A stretch of DNA of 64,000 bases from Devosia indica (GCF_003056405.1 NZ_PYVZ01000006.1:124001-188000), one strand, 5' to 3'. Shown: positions 46,372 to 55,366, counted from the stretch's first letter. Notes: generated from the sequence alone by a model not told the origin. Numbers and translations are program-made.

Positions 46372-47523
46372 TCAGACGTCCGCGAAACGGGTCCACTTGC
46401 TGTCGTTCTGGCTGGAATTCACCGAAGCGGTGATGAACTGCATGCCTTCGATACCGTCCGCCATGGTGGGCAGCAGGCTCTCGAATTCAGCACCTTCACC
46501 ACGGATGACGGCAGCAAACTGGCTGTAGAGCGTGGCGAAGGCCTCAAGATAGCCTTCCGGATGGCCGGCAGGAATACGCACGTTCATCGAGGCAGCCGGG
46601 GGCACGGAAATAGAGCCACCGCGGGTCAGCAATTGCCGCGGCTTACCGAATTCGGTGAACCACATGTAGTTCGGGTTCTCCTGGCTCCATTCGAGACCAC
46701 CTTTGTCACCATAGACGCGGAGCTGAAGGCCGTTTTCCTTGCCAACCGCAACCTGGCTGGCCCAGAGCATGCCTTTGGCTCCACCTTCAAAGCGCAGCAT
46801 GATGTGGACGTTGTCGTCCAACTGGCGGCCCGGCACGAAAGCGGTCAGATCAGCCGACACGGCTTCCGTCTTGAGGCCGGTGACAAAGCGAAGCAAATTA
46901 TAGGCATGGGTGCCGATATCGCCGATACAGCCACCAGCGCCCGAGCGCGACGGATCAGTGCGCCAGGCGGCCTGCTTGTTATCTGCGTCGGCCGCTTCGG
47001 TGAGCCAATCCTGGGCATATTCGGCCTGAACAACACGAATATTGCCCAAGGCCCCGGACGCGACGAGCTCGCGCGCCTGACGGATCAGAGGGTAACCGGT
47101 GTAGTTGTGTGTCAGCAGGAACTTGGCACCATTGGCCGGTTTGATGTCCGTCAGCTTGCGGGCGTCGTCCAGGCTTGAGGTGATCGGCTTGTCGCATATG
47201 ACGTGGATTCCGGCCTCAAGAAATGCCTTGGTCGGACCGAAATGCATGTGGTTTGGCGTGACGATGGAAACCGCCTGGATGCCATCGGGGCGGGCGGCCT
47301 CAGACTTGGCCATCTCCTCATAAGAGGTATAGATTCTATCCTCGGCCAGACCAAGATTTTTGCCGGATTCCCTGGCGACCTCGGGCCGCGACGACAACGC
47401 GCCGGCGACCAGTTCGAAATCGCCATCTATGCGGGATGCGATGCGGTGTACCTGGCCGATAAAGGCCCCAGTACCACCACCGACCATGCCCAGACGAATT
47501 GGCTTTGCGCCATTTTCAGCCAT
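46372..47523 (-). CDS. Gfo/Idh/MocA-family NAD(P)-dependent sugar oxidoreductase 1
   Basis: The N-terminal Rossmann domain starts RLGMVGGGTGAFIGQVHRIA with the GxGxxG-type loop. The catalytic lysine region CDKPITSSLDDA and the HNYTGYPLIRQAR segment are conserved. The C-terminal alpha/beta domain carries GGCIGDIGTHAYNLLRFVTG with the usual D-x3-H pair. Members oxidise or reduce sugar hydroxyls; the closest-looking members act on inositols and on 3-keto sugar pathways, an inference only. It is the last gene of the LacI-controlled sugar operon, 23 bases after isomerase 1. Confidence 0.87.
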   Translation of the reverse strand: MAENGAKPIRLGMVGGGTGAFIGQVHRIASRIDGDFELVAGALSSRPEVARESGKNLGLAEDRIYTSYEEMAKSEAARPDGIQAVSIVTPNHMHFGPTKAFLEAGIHVICDKPITSSLDDARKLTDIKPANGAKFLLTHNYTGYPLIRQARELVASGALGNIRVVQAEYAQDWLTEAADADNKQAAWRTDPSRSGAGGCIGDIGTHAYNLLRFVTGLKTEAVSADLTAFVPGRQLDDNVHIMLRFEGGAKGMLWASQVAVGKENGLQLRVYGDKGGLEWSQENPNYMWFTEFGKPRQLLTRGGSISVPPAASMNVRIPAGHPEGYLEAFATLYSQFAAVIRGEGAEFESLLPTMADGIEGMQFITASVNSSQNDSKWTRFADV

Positions 47524-47546
47524 TTTTCTCTCCCTGCTCCGACGGC

Positions 47547-48605
47547 TTACGACAAACCGAGCATCTTGCGATTGGCGGCCTGATCGGTACCGCCGCTGGC
47601 AAAATCGTCAAAGGCTTTTTCGGTGACACGGATGATATAGCTCTGGATCAGTTCAGCGCCTTCGCGCGCACCATCTTCCGGATGCTTGAGGGCGCATTCC
47701 CATTCGAGCACAGCCCAGCCCTTGAAATTGTTGGCGGCCATCTTGGAAAAGATTGCCGGGAAATCGACCTGGCCATCACCAATGGAGCGGAACCGCCCGG
47801 CCCGATCCACCCAGGACTGGAAGCCGCCATAAACACCCTGGCGACCCGTCGGGTTGAACTCGGCGTCCTTCACGTGGAAGGCCTTGATGCGGTCCTTGTA
47901 GATGTCGATGTAGTCCAGGTAGTCGAGCTGCTGCAGCACGAAATGGCTCGGATCATAAAGAAGATTGGCGCGCGGGTGATTGTTCACGCGTTCGAGGAAC
48001 ATTTCGTAGGAAACACCATCATGCAGGTCTTCGCCGGGATGGATCTCATAACAGACGTCGACGCCTGCATCGTCGAAGGCGTTGAGGATCGGCGTCCAGC
48101 GACGGGCCAGTTCGTCAAAGGCTTCTTCGACAAGACCAGCGGGACGCTGCGGCCAGGGATAGAGGTATGGCCAGGCCAGGGCGCCTGAGAACGTCGCATG
48201 GCCGGTCAGACCAAGGTTTTGCGAGGCCTTGGCTGCGTGGAGCATGGTCTGCACGGCCCACTCCTGGCGGGCCTTGGGGTTGCCGTGCACGCTGGCGGGT
48301 GCAAAGCCGTCAAAGGCGGTGTCATAGGCGGGATGCACGGCGACAAGCTGGCCCTGCAAATGGGTTGAGAGCTCGGTGATCTCAAGGCCATGGCTATTGA
48401 CTATGCCTTTGACCTCGTCGGCATAAGTCTTTGAACTAGCAGCTTTTTCCAGATCAATAAAGCTCGACACCCAGGTCGGAATCTGCACGCCCTTATAGCC
48501 GAGCCCCGCAGCCCATTTGCAAATATTGTCAAGATTGTCGAAAGGGGCGGCATCGCCCGCGAACTGCGCCAGGAAAATAGCCGGGCCCTTGATGGTGGTC
48601 GCCAT
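47547..48605 (-). CDS. Sugar phosphate isomerase/epimerase-like TIM-barrel protein 1
   Basis: This xylose-isomerase-like (AP-endonuclease-2 superfamily) TIM barrel has 352 residues. Metal-site candidates are Glu and His in CYEIHPGEDLHDG, Asp and His in LLYDPSHFVLQQ, His in IKAFHVKDAEF, and the late Glu in WAVLEWECAL. The ATG at 48605 has GAGGAG 8 bases upstream. Members include hexulose epimerases and 3-keto-glycoside hydrolase-type enzymes; the exact reaction is unknown. It is paired with Gfo/Idh protein 1 downstream. Confidence 0.85.
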   Translation of the reverse strand: MATTIKGPAIFLAQFAGDAAPFDNLDNICKWAAGLGYKGVQIPTWVSSFIDLEKAASSKTYADEVKGIVNSHGLEITELSTHLQGQLVAVHPAYDTAFDGFAPASVHGNPKARQEWAVQTMLHAAKASQNLGLTGHATFSGALAWPYLYPWPQRPAGLVEEAFDELARRWTPILNAFDDAGVDVCYEIHPGEDLHDGVSYEMFLERVNNHPRANLLYDPSHFVLQQLDYLDYIDIYKDRIKAFHVKDAEFNPTGRQGVYGGFQSWVDRAGRFRSIGDGQVDFPAIFSKMAANNFKGWAVLEWECALKHPEDGAREGAELIQSYIIRVTEKAFDDFASGGTDQAANRKMLGLS

Positions 48606-48695
48606 GTGGTCTCTCCTCTTGTTGCCCCGCAAGCCGCACGGATGGGGCCAGTCCTGTTCGTCTCATTGCGGGTTTTGCGGCCCCGCATATATGAC

Positions 48696-48717
48696 GGGCG
48701 GCGATCACTCGCCGCCC
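48696..48717 (-). other. Intergenic hairpin between the two oxidoreductase/isomerase modules
   Basis: A perfect 9-bp stem (GGGCGGCGA / TCGCCGCCC) with loop TCAC lies in the 170-base gap between oxidoreductase 2 and isomerase 1. No U-run follows on the minus strand, so it looks like an mRNA stability or processing element inside the operon. Confidence 0.65.
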
Positions 48718-48775
48718 TGACATGTTAGCCGATACTGTTGACCGGTGTGCAGCACCTGTCAATGAAGTACGTTCA

Positions 48776-49918
48776 TCAGGCCTTCAGGAGGGCCTGCGCC
48801 TCTGCAATGCCGAGTGCGCGCGGACGCTCACAGGTGGTGGTCAGCGTGAGAACCTCGCCGGTTTCACCGGCCTTGAGCAGACCTGTCATCACTTCGACCA
48901 CATGCAACGCGACATCGAGTCCGCAACGAGCGGTTTCGCCATTCTCGATGGAGAGCATCATGTCGGCCAGGCCGGCGCAACGGTAGTTGGCGCGCGGCGT
49001 GTCCTTTTCGAGGTCCTGGTTCGGCTTGCCGAAGGGATGATCCCAAGGCGTGACCGGGGTCCGCGTACCTTCGATGCCCGTGGTGACCAGGTCCCCGCCG
49101 AAGAAGTTCGGATCGGGCACAAAGATCGAGCCTTCGGTGCCGTAGAGCTCGATATTGTGGTGGCCATGGGCCGCCACGTCCCAGCTTGCGCCGATGGTGA
49201 TGATGGCGCCGGAGTGGAACTCAAGCACGCCATGAATGGTGGTCGGGGTGCCAACCTTGATGATGCTGCCCTTGTTCGGACCATCGGCGCTGACGACGCG
49301 CTCGGCCCGCGCCATGTTGGTGAAGGCCGAAAGACGCTTCACCGGGCCAAGCAGGTGGACAAGATCGGTGATGTAATAGGGTCCGAGATCAAGGATCGGG
49401 CCGCCGCCGGGCTGGAAGAAAAAGTCCGGATTGGGGTGCCAATGCTCCATGCCGCGGCTCATCACATGGGTTGTGCCGCTCATGATCTTGCCCAGCTTGC
49501 CCGAATCGATGATCTCGCGGGCCTGCTGATGGGCTCCACCCAGGAAGGTGTCGGGAGCCGAACCGACCTTCAGACCGCGTTCGTCGGCCGCCTTCTTAAG
49601 GGCCAGGCCCTCATCGACAGTCAGCACGAATGGCTTTTCCGAATAGGAATGCTTGCCGGCCGAAATAATATCGTTGGACACCTGATAGTGGGTCGAGGGG
49701 ATCGTCAGATTGACGATCACATCGAGCTCACTGTTCTTGAGCAGCTCGTCCGGTGTCTGCGCTGCCACGCCGAACTCCTCGGCCCGTAACTTGGCGGCTT
49801 CCGGCCGGATGTCGGCCACGGCCCGCACGTCGAGCCCCTTGAACAGGGGCGCAAGGCGCAGATAGGCCGCCGAGATATTGCCGGCACCCATGATGCCGAC
49901 GCCATAAGTCTTTGTCAT
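48776..49918 (-). CDS. Gfo/Idh/MocA-family NAD(P)-dependent sugar oxidoreductase 2
   Basis: The 380-residue Rossmann oxidoreductase begins YGVGIMGAGNISAAYLRLAP (GxGxxS/A variant) and has the catalytic-lysine motif YSEKPFVLTVDEG. The C-terminal domain carries FFFQPGGGPILDLGPYYITDLVHLLGP with the conserved D-x3-Y/H elements. It is only distantly similar to oxidoreductase 1, so the two probably use different substrates or intermediates. Its ATG lies 3 bases after the stop of isomerase 2. Confidence 0.87.
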   Translation of the reverse strand: MTKTYGVGIMGAGNISAAYLRLAPLFKGLDVRAVADIRPEAAKLRAEEFGVAAQTPDELLKNSELDVIVNLTIPSTHYQVSNDIISAGKHSYSEKPFVLTVDEGLALKKAADERGLKVGSAPDTFLGGAHQQAREIIDSGKLGKIMSGTTHVMSRGMEHWHPNPDFFFQPGGGPILDLGPYYITDLVHLLGPVKRLSAFTNMARAERVVSADGPNKGSIIKVGTPTTIHGVLEFHSGAIITIGASWDVAAHGHHNIELYGTEGSIFVPDPNFFGGDLVTTGIEGTRTPVTPWDHPFGKPNQDLEKDTPRANYRCAGLADMMLSIENGETARCGLDVALHVVEVMTGLLKAGETGEVLTLTTTCERPRALGIAEAQALLKA

Positions 49919-49921
49919 GGA

Positions 49922-50671
49922 TCAGACCCCATATCCCTTGAGAGCGGCCGCAGCATTGCGTGCAAAGCGGATGGCATCGCTCGGCTTGTCATGCTCGGCA
50001 ACGAAGTAACGGGCCTTGGTCTTGGCCTTGATCTGGTTGATGTAGTTTGGCCAGTCCAAGGTGCCCATGCCGACATCGGCCCAGCCATCTTCATCGAGTT
50101 TTTCCCCGGCAGGCGCGATGTCCTTGACGTGAACCGCGGTGATGCGGCTGCCAAGTTTGTCCATCCAGAAGATCGGATCCTCGTTGGCGCGGACGACCCA
50201 GGCCAAGTCCATTTCCCACTGCGTATCGGGGGATGCTTCAAGAATGAGCTCGATCGGCGTTTTGCCGTTGGCATCCTTGGTGAATTCCCAGTGGTGGTTA
50301 TGGTAGCCGAAGCCCTTGCCGGCAGCCTTGAAGGCAGCTGCGATTTTCGCGAGCCCCTCGGCAAATTCCTGCCAGTTTCCGCCGCCGGTGCGGAAAGCTT
50401 CGGACGGAGGCGCAGGGCAATAAACGGTCTGAATGCCGACAGTTTCGGCGATCTTGAGGGCCGCGTCGGTGTCCTCAAGCTGACCATAGCCCATATGGGC
50501 GGTCGGCATGGTCAGGCCTGCATTCTTCAGACTCTGGGCAAGTGCCGCAGGGTCCTCGAACTGGCCGCCCCAGCCCTCGACCTGGGTATAGCCCAGGCTG
50601 GACAGGGTCTTGAGCGTGTCGTCGAGGGACGCCTCATTGCGGGCGCTGTAAAGCTGGTACGAAAAGTCCAT
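49922..50671 (-). CDS. Sugar phosphate isomerase/epimerase-like TIM-barrel protein 2
   Basis: This compact xylose-isomerase-like barrel of 249 residues has the metal-binding elements FGYHNHHWEF (His/Glu), WEMDLAWVVRA (Asp) and ITAVHVKDIAP (His, Asp), with a final VAEHDKP (Glu). The ATG at 50671 has GAGG 6 bases upstream and starts the barrel at MDFSYQLYSARNE. It is shorter than isomerase 1 and belongs to a different branch of the superfamily. It is coupled to oxidoreductase 2 (3-base gap). Confidence 0.87.
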   Translation of the reverse strand: MDFSYQLYSARNEASLDDTLKTLSSLGYTQVEGWGGQFEDPAALAQSLKNAGLTMPTAHMGYGQLEDTDAALKIAETVGIQTVYCPAPPSEAFRTGGGNWQEFAEGLAKIAAAFKAAGKGFGYHNHHWEFTKDANGKTPIELILEASPDTQWEMDLAWVVRANEDPIFWMDKLGSRITAVHVKDIAPAGEKLDEDGWADVGMGTLDWPNYINQIKAKTKARYFVAEHDKPSDAIRFARNAAAALKGYGV

Positions 50672-50804
50672 GATTGGCCTCGTCAGGGATGTTTGAAACA
50701 CGGTGTCGCGTCGGACCGGGAGATAGCCTGGCCAGGGGCTGGCGTCGCCGCGCCCGGACAGATCGACTGCCGCAAAAGTAAAGTGGATACCGGAATCCGG
50801 CGGA

Positions 50805-50825
50805 GCGGCGCCCCTGGGGCGCCGC
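50805..50825 (-). other. Intergenic hairpin after the sugar ABC ATPase gene
   Basis: A GC-rich perfect 10-bp inverted repeat (GCGGCGCCCC / GGGGCGCCGC, one base between arms) lies 20 bases beyond the ATPase stop. No U-run follows on the minus strand. It separates the transporter half of the operon from the enzyme half. Confidence 0.7.
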
Positions 50826-50844
50826 CCAATTTGTTGAGACCGGC

Positions 50845-51927
50845 TTAGAGCCGCTCTTCTGTGCCCGCGTCGAACAGCGAACCACGTGCAATATCAAAGC
50901 CGACCTGAATCTTGTCGCCAGCATGGATATCAATGTCGCTGCTGCAACGGAACGTGACCGACACGCCGGCAACAGTTGTCCAGGCCAGGGTTTCGGACCC
51001 CATGGGCTCGACGATTTCGATCTCGGCCTCTGTCTTGAACGGCATATCGGCCGCAGCCTCACCGACGAAGATATGTTCTGGACGAACACCCAGGATCGCC
51101 TTGGTTGAACCAGAGGTGGCACCGACAAAGTCATAGGTACCGACGGGGATGGCCGTGCCGTCTGCCGCAGTGAAGGTAGGACCGTTCAGCGTGCCCTCGA
51201 TGAAATTCATCGATGGCGAACCGACAAAGCCAGCCACGTAGAGGTTGACGGGCTTGTTGTAGATGGTGTGCGGGTCGGCCAATTGCTGAATGACGCCATT
51301 CTTCATGATGGCAATGCGGTCTGCCAGGGTCAGGGCCTCGATCTGGTCATGAGTCACGTAGATCATGGTGTTCTTGAGCCGCTGGTGCAGGCGCTTGATC
51401 TCGACACGCAGATCCGAGCGGAGCTTGGCATCAAGGTTGGACAAGGGCTCGTCGAACAGAAACACGTCAACGTCGCGCACCAGAGCGCGGCCGATGGCAA
51501 CGCGCTGGCGCTGACCACCCGAGAGATTGGCCGGTTTGCGGTTTAGCAAGGGCTCGATCTGCAGGATCTCGGACGCCCGCTTCACGCGTTGGTCGATTTC
51601 CGCCTTGGGCATGCCGGCAACACGCAGACCAAAGGACAGATTCCGCTCGACCGACATCTGCGGATAGAGGGCATAGGACTGAAACACCATGCCTATGCCG
51701 CGGTCCTTGGGTTCTTCCCAGGTGACATTCTTGCCGTTGATGAAGATCTGGCCGTCCGAGACGTCCAGCAGCCCCGCAATACAGTTCAGCAGGGTCGACT
51801 TGCCGCAGCCCGAAGGCCCGAGCAGGACGATGAATTCACCCTTTGCGATGTCGAGATTGAGGTGTTCGAGAACTTTCACGCTACCGAAGTTGAGCGAGAG
51901 GTCCTTGATGGAAACACTGGTTTGCAT
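50845..51927 (-). CDS. ugpC: Sugar ABC transporter ATPase (UgpC/MalK type)
   Basis: The CUT1-family ATPase has Walker A GPSGCGKST, Q-loop MVFQSYALYPQMSV, signature NLSGGQRQRVAIGRAL, Walker B VFLFDEPLSNLDAKL and a C-terminal MalK-like TOBE regulatory region (about residues 240-360). At 360 residues it is normal. These ATPases are often shared between sugar systems; the symbol marks the family only. It is downstream of the two permeases. Confidence 0.92.
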   Translation of the reverse strand: MQTSVSIKDLSLNFGSVKVLEHLNLDIAKGEFIVLLGPSGCGKSTLLNCIAGLLDVSDGQIFINGKNVTWEEPKDRGIGMVFQSYALYPQMSVERNLSFGLRVAGMPKAEIDQRVKRASEILQIEPLLNRKPANLSGGQRQRVAIGRALVRDVDVFLFDEPLSNLDAKLRSDLRVEIKRLHQRLKNTMIYVTHDQIEALTLADRIAIMKNGVIQQLADPHTIYNKPVNLYVAGFVGSPSMNFIEGTLNGPTFTAADGTAIPVGTYDFVGATSGSTKAILGVRPEHIFVGEAAADMPFKTEAEIEIVEPMGSETLAWTTVAGVSVTFRCSSDIDIHAGDKIQVGFDIARGSLFDAGTEERL

Positions 51928-51933
51928 CGGTAA

Positions 51934-52869
51934 TTATCCCTTCACGGCGCCGGCGGCGACGCCGCGTACAAACAGCTTGCCGGACACAAAGTAGATGATC
52001 AGTGGCACAAGCCCGGTCAGCACGGTTGCGGCCATGTTGACGTTGTATTCGGGCGTACCCTGAGCCGAGTTGACGATGTTGTTGAGCTGCACGGTCATGG
52101 GCAGGTTCTGCGTGCCCGCAAAGACTACACCGAACAGGAAGTCATTCCAGATACCGGTGACCTGCAGGATCAACGCAACAACGAAGATCGGCAGCGACAT
52201 GGGCAGCATGATCTCGAAGAAGATGCGCCAGAACCCTGCCCCATCCACGCGTGCTGCCTTGAACAGCTCCTGCGGAAGCGACGCGAAATAGTTACGGAAC
52301 AGCAGTGTCAGGATCGGCATGCCGAAGATGGTGTGGATGAGAATGACAGCCTGCAGAGTGCCGAAGATGCCCAGTTCACGAGTAATCATCACCAGCGGAT
52401 AGAGCATGACCTGATAGGGTATGAACGAGCCGAAGATCAGGATGGAGAAGAAGATTTCCGAACCCTTGAAACGCCAGTTGACCAACGCGTAGCCATTCAC
52501 GGCGGCGATGAAGATGGACACAATGGTCGACGGAATCGTGATCTTCACCGAGTTCCAGAAACCGGGGGCGAGCCCCTCGCAAGTCAAGCCAGTACAGGCG
52601 CTGGTCCAGGCCTTGACCCAGGCATCGAAGCTGATCTGGCTGGGCAGCGCGAAGATGTTGCCGAAACGGATTTCGGGCATCGTCTTGAACGAGGTGACCA
52701 GCATCACATAGAGCGGGAACAGGAAGTAGAGGGTGAAAAAGACCAGGATCGAATAGATGATGATCTTTTGCGGGGTAAAGAAAGGCTTGGGGCGCGGACC
52801 ACGGGGGCCGGATTCCACCTTTGTGTGCGTGTCCGGGGCGGGCCCGGTCATGGTTGCGGTCTGGCTCAT
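51934..52869 (-). CDS. Sugar ABC transporter permease, MalG type
   Basis: The carbohydrate CUT1 permease has six membrane helices, beginning IIIYSILVFFTLYFLFPLYVMLVTSFKTMPEI. The EAA-type loop is EALFKAARVDGAGFW-like (QELFKAARVDGAGFWRIFFEIMLP). It overlaps the end of the MalF-type gene by 4 bases (ATGA), so the two are translated together. Length 311. Confidence 0.93.
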   Translation of the reverse strand: MSQTATMTGPAPDTHTKVESGPRGPRPKPFFTPQKIIIYSILVFFTLYFLFPLYVMLVTSFKTMPEIRFGNIFALPSQISFDAWVKAWTSACTGLTCEGLAPGFWNSVKITIPSTIVSIFIAAVNGYALVNWRFKGSEIFFSILIFGSFIPYQVMLYPLVMITRELGIFGTLQAVILIHTIFGMPILTLLFRNYFASLPQELFKAARVDGAGFWRIFFEIMLPMSLPIFVVALILQVTGIWNDFLFGVVFAGTQNLPMTVQLNNIVNSAQGTPEYNVNMAATVLTGLVPLIIYFVSGKLFVRGVAAGAVKG

Positions 52870-53807
52870 GAGCGGCGACCCTTTCCACCAAATTCAAGAT
52901 AGGCCCAAGGCACCATGATGATCAAAACAGTCAGCAGCATCATCGTTGCCGCAGCGAGACCCTGGCCAATATTGCCAGCGCCGAACATGTAATTGTAGAC
53001 GTATTTGGCTGGCACCTCCGAGGAAATACCGGGACCGCCATTGGTCAGAGCGACCACAAGATCATAAAGGCGGACAATGCCGGAACCAATCAGTACCACG
53101 GCCGTCACCAGCACGCCGCGCATCATGGGAATGACGACGGAGATGTAAGTGCGCCAGGTCGGAATGCCGTCCACACGCGCTGCCTTCCAGATCTCTTCAT
53201 CGACGCCGCGCAGGCCTGCCAGCATGAGCACCATGCAGAAGCCCACGCCCTGCCAGAGGCCAGCGATCAATAGGGCGAACAAAACCATGCGCGGATTGGC
53301 AATCCAGTCGAATGTGAAGCTTTCCCAGCCCAGGTTCCGCATCGTTCCCTGCAGGCCAAGCGTCGGATTCATAATCCACTGCCAGACGAGGCCCGTCACA
53401 ATGAAGGAGAGGGCAAAGGGATAGAGCATGATGGTGCGGAAGGCGCTTTCGAAGCGAATCTTCTGGTCCATCAAAACCGCGAGCAAGAAACCGAACCCGA
53501 GGGTAAAGACCAGCGACATCGCGCCATACGTCACCAGATTCCAGACAGAAACGTTCCAGCGCGAGGTGCCGAAGAGACGTTCATACTGCTCGAAGCCGAT
53601 GAAGTCGCCGCTCGGCAGCAGTCGGGAATTGGTAAATGAGTAGTAGACCGTCCAGATGGTACAGCCAATGAACACGACCAGCACTGTCGCCATCATCGGA
53701 AGGGCGGCGATCTTGGCGGGGACATTGTGAAGGAAGGTTTTTCTAAGGAAGCCGCGCCGACCGGTATTCCCAGCGCCCCTTCCAGTGTCAACGGCTGTAT
53801 CCGCCAT
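52866..53807 (-). CDS. Sugar ABC transporter permease, MalF type
   Basis: The CUT1 permease is the partner of the MalG-type gene. The N-terminal helix is AALPMMATVLVVFIGCTIWTVYYSF, and the ATPase-contact loop is EEIWKAARVDGIPTWRTYISVVIP. Six helices fit in 313 residues. The ribosome binding site GGAGAG lies 8 bases before the ATG. It follows the binding-protein gene after a 93-base gap containing a long hairpin. Confidence 0.93.
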   Translation of the reverse strand: MADTAVDTGRGAGNTGRRGFLRKTFLHNVPAKIAALPMMATVLVVFIGCTIWTVYYSFTNSRLLPSGDFIGFEQYERLFGTSRWNVSVWNLVTYGAMSLVFTLGFGFLLAVLMDQKIRFESAFRTIMLYPFALSFIVTGLVWQWIMNPTLGLQGTMRNLGWESFTFDWIANPRMVLFALLIAGLWQGVGFCMVLMLAGLRGVDEEIWKAARVDGIPTWRTYISVVIPMMRGVLVTAVVLIGSGIVRLYDLVVALTNGGPGISSEVPAKYVYNYMFGAGNIGQGLAAATMMLLTVLIIMVPWAYLEFGGKGRRS

Positions 53808-53828
53808 TACGATTTCTCTCCATAAGGA

Positions 53829-53861
53829 AGTGGTCGACCTTGTCGATCAAGGCCGACCACT
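53829..53861 (-). other. Intergenic hairpin between sugar binding-protein and permease genes
   Basis: A 14-bp stem with a single mismatch (AGTGGTCG-ACCTTG / CAAGG-C-CGACCACT, 5-base loop) follows the binding-protein stop. No U-run follows on the minus strand. Position and strength match mRNA-protecting hairpins that raise binding-protein output relative to permeases. Confidence 0.75.
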
Positions 53862-53900
53862 ACATTTAACGATGAGAACAAGGTCTCATCCAGTCACAGA

Positions 53901-55142
53901 TCAGTCTGCCGACTCGATGATCGAGGCATAACGCTCGACATAGTCGTCGACCGTGATGCTGTCGTCGTCGAGGAACTCGGTGTTGAGATCCTGGAGCTGC
54001 TGCTGGGTGTCGCTGGAGAGAGCGAAGTCACCCGAAGGCAGCAGGCCATTTTCGAGCATGCCAATTGCCTTCTGCATGCAGGGGTTGGCAGCCGACAGAT
54101 CGATATCCGTGCGGATCGGCATGGAACCCTTGACCAGGTTGAAGTTCAACTGGCCTTCCGGCGAGATCAGGATCTTGGCCAGATCGGCCTGAGCCTGAAT
54201 CACGGCCGGATCGGTACCTTCGGGCAGAACCGGGAAGTAGAACGAGTCACCGCCACCGGTCAGCTGATCGCCAAGGCCAAGAGCGGGGAGACATTCATAA
54301 TCTTCACCGGCAACGCCACCCGCAACCTGCAGGTCACCGGCAAGCCAGTCACCATGAATGTTGCCAGCAACTTCGCCAGCCAGGATCTGATTGCCCACGT
54401 CACCAAAGGACGGCACCATCATTTCAGGCGAGATCACCGAACGAAGATTGTCGAGAGCCTCGGCAACCTTGCGGAACTCCGGCCCACGAACAGCTTCGGC
54501 GCTCTTGTCGCGGTTGATGGCGAGCACGAGATCCGAACCACCCAGGCCAGACATCAGCACACCCGGAACACCCGAGAAGGGCCAGCCAGTGGCCAGACCG
54601 AAGGGGAGAATGCCTGCTTCCTGGAGAGCTGGCCAGGAGGCCACATACTCATCCCAGTTGGTCGGCACGGGCTGACCAATTTCCTCATAGGCGGCGGTGG
54701 AGACCCACAGCCAGTCCCAAGAGTGAATGTTGATCGGCAGGCAGTAGATGCCGCCTTCATACATGCACGGCTCAAGCAGGGACTGATCGACGTAGAAGTC
54801 GAGACCGCCCATTTCTTCAACGATCGGAGTCAGGTCGCGCATGAGGCCGGCCTGGATGAGTTCTTCGGCGTCACGGCCGGTATTCATCTGGGTGGCGCCC
54901 ATCGGGTCACCGCCGATAATGCGACTGATGATGACGGGGTTCGCGCCGGTGCCGGAGCCGGCCAGCGCACTATCGACCCAGTTGTTGCCAGTTTGCTCTT
55001 CAAACAGCTCGGCAAATTCGGCAATGGCCGCGGCTTCACCAGCCGAGGTCCACCAGTGGGTCACTTCCAGATCCACGGCATACGCAGACGTGGAGCCAAG
55101 GAAAGCAGTTGCCATAGCGGCAACCACTGCAAACTTTTTCAT
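53901..55142 (-). CDS. Sugar ABC transporter substrate-binding protein
   Basis: This periplasmic family 1 solute-binding protein has a signal peptide ending SAYA (about residue 22). The mature start VDLEVTHWWTSAGEAAAIAEF is typical of glucose/mannose-type binding proteins. An internal IHSWDWLWVSTAAYEEIG and late PVLPEGTDPAVI also fit. The ATG at 55142 has GGAGG 8 bases upstream. At 413 residues it is normal. It is the first gene of the operon, directly downstream of the two LacI operator candidates. The ligand cannot be predicted beyond a sugar. Confidence 0.9.
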   Translation of the reverse strand: MKKFAVVAAMATAFLGSTSAYAVDLEVTHWWTSAGEAAAIAEFAELFEEQTGNNWVDSALAGSGTGANPVIISRIIGGDPMGATQMNTGRDAEELIQAGLMRDLTPIVEEMGGLDFYVDQSLLEPCMYEGGIYCLPINIHSWDWLWVSTAAYEEIGQPVPTNWDEYVASWPALQEAGILPFGLATGWPFSGVPGVLMSGLGGSDLVLAINRDKSAEAVRGPEFRKVAEALDNLRSVISPEMMVPSFGDVGNQILAGEVAGNIHGDWLAGDLQVAGGVAGEDYECLPALGLGDQLTGGGDSFYFPVLPEGTDPAVIQAQADLAKILISPEGQLNFNLVKGSMPIRTDIDLSAANPCMQKAIGMLENGLLPSGDFALSSDTQQQLQDLNTEFLDDDSITVDDYVERYASIIESAD

Positions 55143-55232
55143 AGGTTGTCCTCCCAACGAACACGAGGAGCTTATGCTCCAGCGGTGCACCAATTGCATA
55201 GCTGCTCTTCCAATCAAGCAACCCACAATTGT

Positions 55233-55248
55233 GTGTAATCGATTGCAC
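55233..55248. promoter_or_regulatory. LacI-family operator candidate 1
   Basis: The near-palindrome GTGTAATC-GATTGCAC (one mismatch per half) is centred on CG and has the AATCGATT core typical of LacI-family sites. It lies in the 224-base gap between the divergent lacI and binding-protein genes. Its centre is 35 bp from operator candidate 2. Confidence 0.75.
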
Positions 55249-55267
55249 TACAGCGTACAAACCGGTT

Positions 55268-55283
55268 GTGCAATCGATTTCAG
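55268..55283. promoter_or_regulatory. LacI-family operator candidate 2
   Basis: The palindrome GTGCAATC-GATTTCAG shares the GCAATCGATT core with candidate 1 and matches it in 12 of 16 positions when aligned on the CG centre. Two such sites in one divergent gap suggest cooperative repression of the sugar operon and autoregulation of lacI. Confidence 0.72.
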
Positions 55284-55366
55284 GAGTTTCATACAAGCCT
55301 TGCGGAGATGTCAAGTTCGATTTAGATCGTTTCCATAACTGACAGCGAGAGGGGGCGCTGCCAGCA

